Source: Apium graveolens
Lineage: Eukaryota > Streptophyta > Magnoliopsida > Apiales > Apiaceae
Reading direction: 5' to 3'
Assembly (NCBI RefSeq): GCF_009905375.1
Contig: NW_027417127.1
Coordinates: forward strand, 1 to 64,000
DNA length: 64,000 nt
Below the pieces are notes generated by a model, which saw only the letters and a program-made list of their open reading frames with translations, did no database searches and was not told the DNA's origin. Within the stretch, counting starts at the first letter, position 1, and each line of letters begins with the position of its first letter. This document shows positions 9,961 through 20,802 of the stretch, piece after piece. The position numbers and the translations under genes were made by a program.

Positions 9961-12387
9961 ATGAGTAAGAAGGATATTGGAGTAAAAATCCCATTTCTTG
10001 ACAGAGACAGTTATCACCACTGGAAGGTGAAAATGCACCTTCATCTACTCTCCCAAGATGAAGGTTATGTAAACTGTATTGAGAATGGTCCTCACATTCC
10101 CCACAAAGTAGCCACAGTTGCTACGGCCACAATTGCTGTTGGTCAATCCATTCCAAAACCTAGAGCAGAATGGACAATGGAAGACACAGAAGAAGTCCAC
10201 AAGGATAAGAAGGCTATGAACATTTTGTTTAATGGTCTTGACAAGGATATGTTTGATAATGTGATAAATTGCTCAACTGCCAAAGAGGTTTGGGACACAG
10301 TTCAGCTGCTGTGTGAAGGTACAGAACAAGTAAAAGAGAACAAGATGCAGCTTCTCATTCAACAGTATGAGTATTTTCATTTTGAAGAAAATGAATCTTT
10401 AAATGACACATTTAACAGATTCCAAAAGCTGTTGAATGGATTGAAGCTGTATGGTAGAGTGTACCAGGTGAAGGATTCAAATCTTAAATTCTTAAGATCC
10501 TTGCCAAAGGAATGGAAACCCATGACTGTCTCCTTAAGAAACTCTCAGGATTATAAGGACTTCACTCTTGAAAGATTATATGGAATCTTGAAGACTTATG
10601 AACTAGAGTTGGAACAGGATGAGGTATTGGAGAAGGGGAGAAAGAAAGGAAGTTCAGTTGCATTGGTAGCTGAAAATGAGAGGGAATGCAGACAAGAAAC
10701 TGTGAGATCTACATCAAACTCCAAAGATGGTACAAGATATCAGGAATCAAGCAAAGGAAAAGAGCAAGTTGCTGAGAATGAAGACAACTCCAGTCAAGAT
10801 GACTCTGATAGTGTTGATGAGCATCTTGCATTTCTGTCCAGGAGATTTGCAAAGATGAAGTTTAAGAAAAACACTAGAGCCACTAAACCTCATAAGAACA
10901 TGGTGGACAAATCAAAGTTCAAGTGTTTCAATTGTGGTATAAGTGGACACTTTGCAAGTGAGTGCAGAAAGCCAACTTCTGAAAAGAAGAAATTTGACCA
11001 AGTAGATTACAAGAAGAAATATTTTGATCTGCTCAAGCAAAAGGAAAGGGCTTTCATTACTCAAGAAAAAGATTGGGCAGCTGATGGAGAGGAAGAGAAT
11101 GAAGATGTGGAGTATGTCAACTTAGCTCTCATGGCTGATTCTGAGGAAAATGAAGTTAGTTCATCAAGCAATCAGGTAACAACTCAGGTAATCACTACTG
11201 ATGTAACACAACTTACTAAAGAAGAGTGCAATGATGCTTTTAATGACATGTCTACTGAATTGTATCATTTGCGTGTGTCTCTTAAATCTCTTGCTAAAGA
11301 AAATAGTAGGATTAAAGAGAACAATCTGTTTTTAAGTAATAGAAATGCTATGTTAGAAGATAAGTTGATTGACCTAGAGAAAACCAAGCTGCATTGTATA
11401 TCTGTTGAGAATGAACTAGCTGAATCTATTAAGAAAGTAGAAATACTTTCTAATCAATTAAAGAGAGAGCAAGAGGTGATTAAAGCCTGGAAAACATCTA
11501 GGGATGTTAATGCTCAAATTGCCAAGGTCCAAGGAATTGAATCATTCTGTGAAACTTCCTGGGATAAAAACAAAAAGGAACTGGAATTAATTGATGGGCA
11601 GTCAACGGATGTGGAATCAACGGATGATGAAGGTTATCCGTTGAAGGAAGAAAATGAGCATCCGTTGAAGGTTCCTCAATTAAAACAGGCAGATGTTTCT
11701 AATAGTGAAAATCTAAAGAAACTCAACAAAAAGTTTGGTTCAACTTCCAAGAACTTTGTTAAAGAAGAAGCAAGCACATCCAAAGATGTCAGTAAGGTGA
11801 ATATAGGGCACATGACCTTAGAACAGTTAAATAATAGGCTCAAGATGGTTGAGGATAAAAAGGAAACTAAAAGAAAATCTAACAGAAATGGGAAGGTAGG
11901 TGTTAACAAACATAACAATTACACACCTGATAGGTATGCTCCTAGAAAAAGCTGTGTGCATTGTAGTAGTGTTAATCATCTATCTGCTAATTGCAAATCT
12001 ATTAAGAAAACCCCCATAACTGTACCCTCTTCCATGCCTAACATGTCTGCATCATCTCTACATGCTATGCCTACTATGTCTCAACAGAATCCTTATGCAC
12101 ATTTTGCAAACATGCCATATTTTAACAATCTTTATCTTGCTGCATTTAGTATGCCTCAAATGCCATACAATATGCCGATGTGGAATAACATGTATGCACA
12201 ATCCATGCCTTATCATATTCCAAATGTGCTAAATGATTCTGTGACTAACCCTACACCTCAACCAACTACATCCAAGACCAAGGTTGACTCAAAGTTACCT
12301 AAGTCTAGAGATGCAGGAGGAATGAAGTCTAGGAGAAAGGCTAACAAGAATGGACCCAAGGAAACTTGGGTACCAAAATCAAATTGA
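9961..12387 (+). CDS. gag: Gag of SIRE-type copia, 808 residues
   Basis: This is the structural protein of the virus-like particle, which packages the RNA. The first ATG lies 47 bp after the PBS. The N-terminus has the copia Gag signature (PFLDRDSYHHWKVKM), followed by the capsid-like UBN2/Retrotran_gag domain at about residues 60-235. A CCHC zinc knuckle is at C322-C325-H330-C335 and a second at C665-C668-H673-C678. A coiled coil spans about 430-510. The long C-terminal half, Met- and Asn-rich near 690-770, is typical of SIRE and much longer than in other copia lineages. Four TCAACGGAT-type motifs lie at 11602-11668, in frame, between the coiled coil and the second knuckle. It ends in TGA at 12385-12387. 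No lesion was seen. Confidence 0.93.
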   Translation: MSKKDIGVKIPFLDRDSYHHWKVKMHLHLLSQDEGYVNCIENGPHIPHKVATVATATIAVGQSIPKPRAEWTMEDTEEVHKDKKAMNILFNGLDKDMFDNVINCSTAKEVWDTVQLLCEGTEQVKENKMQLLIQQYEYFHFEENESLNDTFNRFQKLLNGLKLYGRVYQVKDSNLKFLRSLPKEWKPMTVSLRNSQDYKDFTLERLYGILKTYELELEQDEVLEKGRKKGSSVALVAENERECRQETVRSTSNSKDGTRYQESSKGKEQVAENEDNSSQDDSDSVDEHLAFLSRRFAKMKFKKNTRATKPHKNMVDKSKFKCFNCGISGHFASECRKPTSEKKKFDQVDYKKKYFDLLKQKERAFITQEKDWAADGEEENEDVEYVNLALMADSEENEVSSSSNQVTTQVITTDVTQLTKEECNDAFNDMSTELYHLRVSLKSLAKENSRIKENNLFLSNRNAMLEDKLIDLEKTKLHCISVENELAESIKKVEILSNQLKREQEVIKAWKTSRDVNAQIAKVQGIESFCETSWDKNKKELELIDGQSTDVESTDDEGYPLKEENEHPLKVPQLKQADVSNSENLKKLNKKFGSTSKNFVKEEASTSKDVSKVNIGHMTLEQLNNRLKMVEDKKETKRKSNRNGKVGVNKHNNYTPDRYAPRKSCVHCSSVNHLSANCKSIKKTPITVPSSMPNMSASSLHAMPTMSQQNPYAHFANMPYFNNLYLAAFSMPQMPYNMPMWNNMYAQSMPYHIPNVLNDSVTNPTPQPTTSKTKVDSKLPKSRDAGGMKSRRKANKNGPKETWVPKSN

Positions 12388-12391
12388 TTGA

Positions 12392-15300
12392 TTTTATGGT
12401 GTGCAGGGAAATAGAAGAAATCTATGGTACTTGGACAGTGGCTGTTCAAGACACATGACAGGAGATTTCTCCCTGCTCACAGAGTTTAAGGAAAGAGCTG
12501 GCCCTAGCATAACCTTTGGAGATGACAGCAAAGGGTTTACTATGGGATATGGCTTGATTTCAACAAGGAATGTCATCATTGATGAAGTTGCATTAGTTGA
12601 TGGTCTCAAACATAACTTACTGAGCATCAGTCAACTATGTGATAAAGGGAATATAGTTTCCTTCAATTCTGAAGCCTGTGTTGTCACTAGTAAGAAAGAC
12701 AACAAAGTGGTTCTAACTGGAGTTAGAAAAGGAAATGTGTACTTAGCTGACTTCAACTCTGCAAATGCAGAATCTATTACTTGTCTCTTCAGCAAAGCAA
12801 GTTCAGTTGAGAGTTGGCTATGGCACAAGAAGCTATCCCATTTGAATTTCAAGACAATTAATGATCTAGTCAAAAAGGACCTAGTAAGAGGAATTCCTCT
12901 TGTTGAATTCTCAAGGGATGGTTTGTGTGATGCTTGTCAGAAAGGCAAACAAAGGAAAGCATCATTCAAAAAGAAGCTTGAAACAACAATTGATGAACCA
13001 TTACAGCTGCTACATATGGATTTGTTTGGACCAGTCAATGTATTGTCAATTGCAAGAAAAAGATATTGCTTAGTGATTGTAGATGATTTCTCAAAGTTTT
13101 CATGGGTCTATTTTCTTGGATCAAAGAATGAAGCAAGTGAAATCATTATCAATCACATCAGGCAAGTCAATAATTATCCTGACCTGAAGGTTAGGAATAT
13201 CAGGAGTGACAATGGAACTGAGTTCAAGAATTTATCAATGAGGCTGTTCTGTGAAGAAAATGGAATCATGCATGAGTTCTCAGCTCCAAGAACACCTCAG
13301 CAAAATGGGGTAGTTGAAAGAAAGAACAGATCTTTAATTGAGGCTGCCAGAACAATGCTTGAAGAATCAAAGTTACCAACATATTTCTGGGCTGAAGCTG
13401 TTAATTGTGCCTGTTTCACTCAAAATATCTCTTTGATCAATCAAGCTAAAGGCATGACTCCTTATCAGTTGTTCAAGAGAAGAAAACCAACTCTAAACTT
13501 TCTTCATGTCTTTGGATGTAAATGCTTTATACTAAGGAATCAATCTGACCATAAAGGGAAGTTTGATGCAAAGGCTGATGAAGGGATATTTGTTGGTTAT
13601 TCAGCTGGAAAATCTTATAGGGTCTACAATCTAAGAACCAACATTGTTATGGAATCTGTGCATGTTGTGTTTGATGATAAAAAGATTGATGGACTAACAG
13701 ATGAGGGACAATATGAGAGACTCAAATTTGACAACATTGAGATATATTCTGATGATAGTGAAGAGGAGACTGATGGAGATAACACTTCAAAAGGGATTCA
13801 AAACATGCCCTTGGATAATGCACAAAATACTGCATCCGTTGAAAGTCAGAATTCTGCATCCGTTGATAGAGGCAATGCAGTATCCGTTGAAAGACATGGT
13901 GTATCATCCGTTGAAGTACTAAATGAAGCATCCGTTGATCATAGTTTATCAACGGATAATCGATTTACATCATCAGTTGATAGAACTCCAAGTTCCCTGC
14001 AAAGGACCAACAACTCAGGGGGAGTTTCAACTAGTCAACACTCTGTCTCACATCATGACAATACTGAGGCCACCTCATCTAGAGCACATCTTCCACTTCA
14101 AAGGAAATGGACCAAGAATCATCCCTTTGAACTGATCATTGGTGATGCATCATCTAAAGTGCAAACAAGAAGAGCTACTCAAGATGAATGTCTGTATAGT
14201 AGTTTTCTATCTCAGGAGGAACCTAAGAAAGTGGAAGAAGCCTTATTGGATCCAGATTGGATATTAGCTATGCAGGAAGAGCTAAACCAATTTGAGAGAA
14301 ACCAAGTTTGGAAGCTGGTACCCAAACCAAAGAACAAGAGTCCTATTGACACAAAATGGGTATTCAGAAACAAGATGGATGAAAATGGCATTATCATAAG
14401 GAATAAAGCCAGATTGGTTGCTAAAGGCTATTCTCAGCAAGAGGGAATAGATTTTGATGAGACATATGCTCCTGTTGCAAGACTTGAAGCCATCAGAATT
14501 TTTCTAGCCTATGCAGCTCATGCCAATTTCAAAGTCTATCAAATGGATGTCAAGAGTGCATTTCTAAATGGGAAATTAGAGGAAGAAGTCTATGTAAGTC
14601 AACCTCCAGGATTTGAAGATCCAAATTTTCCAGACTATGTATATTATCTGTTGAAAGCACTCTATGGACTGAAGCAAGCACCTAGAGCCTGGTATGAAAC
14701 CTTATCAAAATTTCTTTTGGAGAATCACTTCACTAGAGGTACTGTTGATAAAACTCTCTTCTTTAGGAATGTTAATGGCTCTAGTATACTTGTTCAAATT
14801 TATGTAGACGACATAATTTTTGGTTCTAAAGATGATAAACTTTGTAAAAAGTTTGCTAAGCTAATGCAAAGTAATTATGAAATGAGCCTTATGGGAGAAC
14901 TAACCTATTTTCTTGGTTTACAAATTAAACAAGTTAGTAATGGAATTTTCATTAGTCAAACTAAATATATTCATGATCTTTTAAAGAAGTTTGACTTAAT
15001 GGAATGTTCATCTGCAAAAACTCCCATGGCCACTGCCACCAAACTTGAATTAAATAAGACTGAAAGGTCTGTGGACATTACAAGTTATAGAGGCATGGTT
15101 GGTTCACTTTTATATTTAACTGCTAGCAGACCAGATATAATGTTTGCTACATGTCTGTGTGCTAGATTTCAAGCTGATCCTAAAGAGTCTCACTTAATAG
15201 CTATCAAAAGGATTTTCAGATATCTCAAGGGTACACCAAATTTAGGTATTTGGTATCCTAGAGAATCTGGCTTTGATCTAATTGGTTATTCAGATGCAGA

Positions 15301-15746
15301 CTATGCAGGTTGCAAAATAGACAGGAAAAGTACAACAGGCTCCTTCCAATTCCTGGGAAACAAGCTTGTATCATGGTTTAGCAAAAAAGCAAAATTCAGT
15401 CTCTACTTCTACAGCTGAGGCTGAATACATTGCTGCTGGAAGTTGCTGCTCTCAAGTGTTATGGATGAGAAATCAACTCCTTGACTATGGACTTCATGTT
15501 GATAGAATTCCTATCTTTTGTGACAACACAAGTGCCATAGCCATAACAGAGAATCCTGTACAGCACTCAAGAACCAAGCACATTGATATCAAGTACCACT
15601 TCATTAGGGAGCATGTCATGAATGGTACAGTGGAACTACATTTTGTTCCAAGTGAACAACAAATTGCAGACATATTTACCAAGCCACTTGATGAATCAAC
15701 ATTCACAAGATTAGTAAGTGAGCTAGGTATGCTTAATTACTCTTAA
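12392..15746 (+). pseudogene. pol: Pol of SIRE-type copia (protease, integrase, RT, RNase H) with one frameshift
   Basis: The frame opens after TGA 12389-12391 and has no ATG at its start. Counting from GTG 12401: protease active site D12-S-G; integrase zinc finger H142, H146, C176, C179; catalytic D207, D270, E306 with the exact 35-residue spacing; RT with [11 protein letters not shown] and YVDD at 801-804; RNase H with SDADYAG at 964. A variable linker between integrase and RT (13834-13957) carries six TCAACGGAT-type motifs. The frame is lost in the A6 run at 15383-15388, and the rest of RNase H continues in the next frame to TAA at 15744-15746. All catalytic residues up to the shift are intact, so the lesion may be recent or a homopolymer error. 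Confidence 0.92.
13834..13957 (+). repeat. In-frame TCAACGGAT-type motif cluster in the Pol linker
   Basis: ATCCGTTGA occurs at 13834, 13858, 13882, 13906 and 13930 with an exact 24 bp period, and the inverse TCAACGGAT at 13949. The period is a multiple of 3, so each unit reads as SVE or SVD and the frame is kept. The last two form an inverted pair. Confidence 0.85.
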
Positions 15747-16293
15747 AATTCATGTCCTTATTGCAATTTGAATTGAAGCCTGAAATATATTAGTTGATAG
15801 AACAAATTTGACTTTTAACAAAGTTTATACCATCAACGGATGTTTCCTATCCGTTGAAAGTCAAAATTGCTCTATCAACGGATATTCATTATCCGTTGAA
15901 AGACAAATACATTTCTGGAATTTTTATCCGTCAACAGATAAAACTGAAGTACCTTTCAACGGATGACAATTTGCCTTATCCGTTGAAATGTCACATCAGT
16001 CGATTCAGGTGTTTCACAGCCGTTGATTCTATTTTCTTAACCGTTGATACTCATACATACATCTGTATGTATTGGTTTTAAAGGTAGTTGTTAGAATACT
16101 TACAGTTTATTCTTAAACGGCTGAAATTCACTAACATATACTTATTGATTAATCTTTTACTAATTTTTTTTTGAAAGCATATAAGCCCTTCTGATTTTTC
16201 ATTTTTACTTTACGCTTTCTTAAAATTTCAAGCATTTACCATTTTCTCTCTGCAAAACCTTCAAGTTATTCTCTGCAATTTCTACTCACAACA
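15747..16293 (+). other. Pol-ORF2 interval with TCAACGGAT hairpins
   Basis: This is non-coding sequence between pol and ORF2. Three inverted motif pairs (15833/15849, 15875/15891, 15956/15978) can fold into 9-10 bp stems with short loops, and degenerate copies follow to about 16050. The last 100 bp before the ORF2 ATG are pyrimidine-rich, so a splice acceptor for a subgenomic ORF2 message is possible but not shown. Confidence 0.7.
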
Positions 16294-19200
16294 ATGGCAC
16301 CAGTCGTGAAAATTATGTCTCAATCTGGGTTCATCTATGAGAAGAACAATTTCATAGCTTTGGTAGAAAAGAATGAAGCCCATTCAGACTATCACAAAAT
16401 GATGGACTTCATCAAAAACTGTAAACTTAGCTATGCAATGCTGGAAGCCCCAACGATTTACTGTGACGTAGTTGAGGAGATTTGGACAACTACTGAGTTC
16501 AACTCCATAGATATGACTATCTCCTTCACTCTCAAAGGTAAAAAACACTGTATTAACTGTGATGATTTACAAGCATGTTTTAAATTACCTGAGAACAATG
16601 CCATGACACCACACACTGATAATGATGTATCCAGCATGTTAGATTCCATAGGTTATTCTCTTAACTCTGCTAGTTTAGGGAGTATTAGAAGAAAAGGCCT
16701 TAGGAAAGAATGGAGTTTTCTTGGGGATGCCTTTATAAAGGTTTTCTCTGGGAAAATTAGTAATTTTGATGCCATAACTTCATCTCTTGTTAATATGCTC
16801 TATATGCTTGTTTCTGATAGGTATTTTAACCTTAGCAACTATGTGATGCTAGAATTGGGTACTAGATTAGGTAACAAAGCTAATAGACCTAATAACATCT
16901 ATTATGCTAGATTCTTTATGTTATTGGCTAACCATGTTGCTGAAGGTTTGGTCATAATCAATGAGAATAATAAACTCAAGTGCTGGGCACAAGAGAAAAG
17001 AGTTTTTGCAGATTTATTGAGAATGGATCTCAACAGCAGTGTGCCATTGGTATATTTACCAATCATGAATGCACCTCAGGTAGGTGAGGTAATTGCTTCT
17101 ACAACTCCTACTTCTTCCAACCCCTCTATTTCTTTATCTTCTAGAGTGGCCATGAAATCTGTGACAATGCCCCAACAGATTTCTACCAAGGTCACCAAAA
17201 CTAAACTTTCAAAATCAAAGACAAAGAAAACCACCTCTGTTATTTCTCAAAAGACAACAGTTGTAACACCAACCATTAACCCTGAGGGGAGTGAACAGGG
17301 TGTGAGTGGTGAGGGGAGGGGTGAACATCAAAGAAACCCCCATGATAAGGAAGGAGAGTTAAGTGCTTCCCAAGCTAGCCAAGCCACAGTTTCTCAAAAA
17401 GCTGTGGTGGTTGAAAAGGTATCTAGCACATCCCTAGTTGCATCCTCCCAAAAGGATGTTACTATTGAAAATAGTTCCCAACCAGGAACACAGAACAAAC
17501 GAGGGAGGGACACTGAAGCCAAACACTCACCAACAAAAGCTTTTATTAGAAGAAAGAAGGCTAGAACCCAATCTTCTACACAGGGTGCACACACTGCACA
17601 GATACATCCATCTGTATCTATGCCTTCTCAAACTCAGTTTGATGTGGCTCCAATAAATGTGGAGTCACAGCCCCATTCTCTCACAATAATCACACATCAA
17701 TCACCAAACACTTCATCACCATCTCTGGATGTGGATATGTTATTCCCATCAATTCCTGATTCTCCCTCTTTACAACTCAGGGAGGAGCCCCACTCAAATA
17801 CAGGTGATCATCATCTCTTAGATGATTTGTTGGATCACCCGCAAATTCTTTCAGATATAATTGAAGGATCTGTGTCACCACATCTCAAATCAATCTACGC
17901 AGATTCAACAGTTATATCACTTTCAATTTCAACTTCTTTTCCCTCTTCAACGGATATCACTCATCCGTTGACAAGTGGTTGCTCTTCAACGGATAAGCTT
18001 AACAGCAGTTATCCGTTGATAACATCAGTTTCACCTTCAACGGATATTCCACATCCGTTGATAGTCTCTCCACACATAACTGAATCAATTCCAAGTGTAG
18101 AAGACATGAATACTGTGCAATCACTCTTAGGATTGAGGGAAGGGAGTGAAAATTTGAGTGAGAGGCTGGGTTGCTCCCAGGCAAAAGGAGAGATTGAGAG
18201 CTCAAAAATGCATGCTATTTCTTCCAGCATGGCAAAAGTAAGTGAGAGGAGTACCACCTTAGTAGGTGAAGGTGAGGGAGTGAGTTGTGTGAGCCAGGGG
18301 GAGCCCCTGATGCAAGAAAATAGAGAAAAAGAGAGAAAGGCAGGTACAGTAGATATAAGGGAGGAACCAGCCATTGCTAGTGAGTCAATGATTGTGGATG
18401 ATGCTGAAAAGGAAAGACAATTTCAGCAACATTACAAAGCTGTAATTGATAACATTTCCTTGGATGCTGACACTTTTACTCATCCTGTGTCAGCCTATCA
18501 AATGTTGGCTGCTCAGGGCAATGAGGAGGCAGAAAAGACACTACATCTAGTACACACAACAGAATCTCTTCAAAGGGATAAAGCTGCTATTAACAAGATG
18601 CCTTCTACAGCTGGTGAGCCATCTGAGGAATTTGGAGTAAATTCTGATGATAATGACTCTGTTTCTTTTGATGGAAGCATGAACTTAGGGGGAGATGAAG
18701 GCCCTAGTTCAATTCCAAATCTACCTGAATGGGCTTTGACAAAGGAGTATAGATCAGGGGAATTCAATGTCTCCTTAGTCAAACAAATCAACACTATTCA
18801 ACAGGCCATTCAGAACACTTCACATGCAAGTATCAAGGCTATCCTTCAAGCTCACCTGGACTCACTGCATCTCATGAAGTTGCAGCAAGTAAAGCAGAAT
18901 CTGAGTATGGATGATCTCAGGAAGGATATTGCTGACTTGAAATCCTACAGTTCTGAAAAATTGGATTCAGTCATGCCCTATGGTACATTGCAGGACTTGG
19001 TTTTGAGATTGAAAAAGGAATCAGTTACTGAGAAAAGGCTGGCCAAGTTGGAAGACAGAGTTCAAGTTATTGAAGATTCTGTGGCCACCATTCTTCACAA
19101 CCAACAATCTCAAACCAGTCTCCTAATGCAGCTGGCAAAAGCACAAGGCTTGACCCCTCTCCTTGATGATAACAAAAAGGGGGAGAGTAAAAGGGAAGGG

Positions 19201-20802
19201 GAAGGAGAGCCATCTACAAAAATCAAAATATCTAAAGTGCTAGTTCCTGCCATCACTACTTCTCCAATCATTCAAATCAAAGGAAAGCCTGATGGAATTG
19301 ATTTGATTCAGCTAGCAGCAGCTGAAATTCAAGTGAAAGAGCAAAGGAGGAGAATTGATGAAAGGTTACAACTGTTGTTTGGCTCTACACAAGATAAATC
19401 AACATCTGTGAAATATAGCACAAAGATTGAACCAATCAACATGGAGCTCAAGCCAGTAGGGAGACATAAGGATGGAGAAGCTTCTTCCAAAGAACTACAA
19501 GCTATAATTCTCAAGCCCAATAAAAGATCCAATAAGGACTCTACAAAGAATCCTTTAAAAGAAGTGGACTTTCCTCCTCCAAAAGCTGATGAGAACAAGC
19601 TTTTAGGTAGGAGTATTGCTTATCTCAAAGAGACCATGGATGAGGCTGTAAGGAGAAATAGGGCTATTATCTCTAGAGAGGGAAAGAGCATATGTGTGAT
19701 GCAAGGACATCCCAAATTCTCAATAGCCAAGAAGGAAGAAGTCAAGCAACTAAAGGCTGACAAAAGAGCACAAGCAAAGCTTGAACAACAGCTAAAGTCA
19801 AGTCAAGTTGAAGAAGAGAAAGGAATTGAAGTCAGGGGTGAAGACAAGATTGCAAACCTAGATGAGGTTTTTGGGAGTATATTTGGTGAGAGTATGGAAG
19901 AAAGAGAGGAATGGCAGAAGGGAAACAGAAGAAAGGCCAAGGCACATAGAAGGAGTGAAGATAATACTGAAGTAACCAAATCTATATCTAAACCACTACC
20001 TTCCATACCTGAACCTCTTGTTGCTAATCCCACTATAAACATCCATGGTGAACCAATCATTCCAAAAGAGGAACCTATTGATTGGGACACCATCAAATTG
20101 CCTACCTTTCTAACCACTCTTCCACTACCAAAGAAACAGAAAAGAAAACCCAAATCTACACCTCCCATAACCTCTAAGAAATTCACTCAAAAACAAAAGC
20201 CTAAGCCTAAGCCATCCATTTCTAAAGATGATTATGTTCACATCTGTGACATAAAAGAAATTTCAGACATTGAACTCTATCTGGATGAGCTGGAGGATGT
20301 AAGAGGAATAGCTGCTTACAGACAGCTACCAGAGAGATTAGTGTTCAGATACAAAGGAGCTGGGGAAAGAACATGGCCTCTCCACAGGATTCTGAATGAA
20401 GGCTACTCTACCTTGATTAGAGTCTTTTCAGCTATACAAAAGGATTCTGGCTTTACCAGAACTGCCAAGACTGAAATTCTCAACAAGATTGCCAATATAA
20501 GGAAAACTTGGAAGGAGCCCAATGCTTTACCCAGGACTTTACTCATTCAAAAAAGGGGAATTACAATTCACAAATCACCTCATTGGTTGATGGAATTTAG
20601 AGATGATAAAGGAGTCAGAAGATTTTTCAGACTTGAAGACCAACTCAAGATTGCCAGCAATGAAACTCTCAAGGAAATGCAATCTAAGTTGGATATCAGT
20701 GTTGAAGATGAAGCCGAATTCTTCAGACAACTCCAACTCCAAATTGAGGAAAATGACAAAGGGCTAGGAAAGAAAACCAGGGAACAAAGAAGAAAAAGAT
20801 GA
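16294..20802 (+). CDS. Large extra ORF (ORF2, 'env-position' protein) of SIRE-type copia, 1,502 residues
   Basis: It is uninterrupted from ATG 16294 to TGA 20800-20802, in the place where SIRE elements carry an env-like ORF. Residues about 1-265 look like a compact domain (MLEAPTIYCDVVEE near the start, YYARFFMLLANHVAEG near 205). A long Ser/Thr/Pro-rich region follows, with six TCAACGGAT motifs at residues 552-590. A coiled coil lies at about 860-950, then a Lys/Glu-rich stretch. A second compact domain at about 1312-1490 starts DYVHICDIKEISDIELY. The extreme C-terminus is basic. I see no signal peptide and no clear transmembrane segment, so an envelope role is not supported. Function is unknown. 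The C-terminal domain resembles that of the broken ORF at 27128-28846. Confidence 0.85.
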   Translation: MAPVVKIMSQSGFIYEKNNFIALVEKNEAHSDYHKMMDFIKNCKLSYAMLEAPTIYCDVVEEIWTTTEFNSIDMTISFTLKGKKHCINCDDLQACFKLPENNAMTPHTDNDVSSMLDSIGYSLNSASLGSIRRKGLRKEWSFLGDAFIKVFSGKISNFDAITSSLVNMLYMLVSDRYFNLSNYVMLELGTRLGNKANRPNNIYYARFFMLLANHVAEGLVIINENNKLKCWAQEKRVFADLLRMDLNSSVPLVYLPIMNAPQVGEVIASTTPTSSNPSISLSSRVAMKSVTMPQQISTKVTKTKLSKSKTKKTTSVISQKTTVVTPTINPEGSEQGVSGEGRGEHQRNPHDKEGELSASQASQATVSQKAVVVEKVSSTSLVASSQKDVTIENSSQPGTQNKRGRDTEAKHSPTKAFIRRKKARTQSSTQGAHTAQIHPSVSMPSQTQFDVAPINVESQPHSLTIITHQSPNTSSPSLDVDMLFPSIPDSPSLQLREEPHSNTGDHHLLDDLLDHPQILSDIIEGSVSPHLKSIYADSTVISLSISTSFPSSTDITHPLTSGCSSTDKLNSSYPLITSVSPSTDIPHPLIVSPHITESIPSVEDMNTVQSLLGLREGSENLSERLGCSQAKGEIESSKMHAISSSMAKVSERSTTLVGEGEGVSCVSQGEPLMQENREKERKAGTVDIREEPAIASESMIVDDAEKERQFQQHYKAVIDNISLDADTFTHPVSAYQMLAAQGNEEAEKTLHLVHTTESLQRDKAAINKMPSTAGEPSEEFGVNSDDNDSVSFDGSMNLGGDEGPSSIPNLPEWALTKEYRSGEFNVSLVKQINTIQQAIQNTSHASIKAILQAHLDSLHLMKLQQVKQNLSMDDLRKDIADLKSYSSEKLDSVMPYGTLQDLVLRLKKESVTEKRLAKLEDRVQVIEDSVATILHNQQSQTSLLMQLAKAQGLTPLLDDNKKGESKREGEGEPSTKIKISKVLVPAITTSPIIQIKGKPDGIDLIQLAAAEIQVKEQRRRIDERLQLLFGSTQDKSTSVKYSTKIEPINMELKPVGRHKDGEASSKELQAIILKPNKRSNKDSTKNPLKEVDFPPPKADENKLLGRSIAYLKETMDEAVRRNRAIISREGKSICVMQGHPKFSIAKKEEVKQLKADKRAQAKLEQQLKSSQVEEEKGIEVRGEDKIANLDEVFGSIFGESMEEREEWQKGNRRKAKAHRRSEDNTEVTKSISKPLPSIPEPLVANPTINIHGEPIIPKEEPIDWDTIKLPTFLTTLPLPKKQKRKPKSTPPITSKKFTQKQKPKPKPSISKDDYVHICDIKEISDIELYLDELEDVRGIAAYRQLPERLVFRYKGAGERTWPLHRILNEGYSTLIRVFSAIQKDSGFTRTAKTEILNKIANIRKTWKEPNALPRTLLIQKRGITIHKSPHWLMEFRDDKGVRRFFRLEDQLKIASNETLKEMQSKLDISVEDEAEFFRQLQLQIEENDKGLGKKTREQRRKR
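17947..18061 (+). repeat. TCAACGGAT inverted pairs inside ORF2
   Basis: Copies alternate in orientation: 17947 (+), 17963 (-), 17986 (+), 18011 (-), 18037 (+), 18053 (-). They form three inverted pairs within the Ser/Pro-rich segment of ORF2 without breaking the frame. Confidence 0.85.

Noticed and set aside
19803..20186. 127-codon - strand ORF inside ORF2
   Set aside because: It is a shadow of the + strand ORF2 frame with no independent features.
16294..20802. Calling ORF2 an envelope gene
   Set aside because: No signal peptide, clear membrane segment or cleavage-site pattern is visible. Position alone does not support it.
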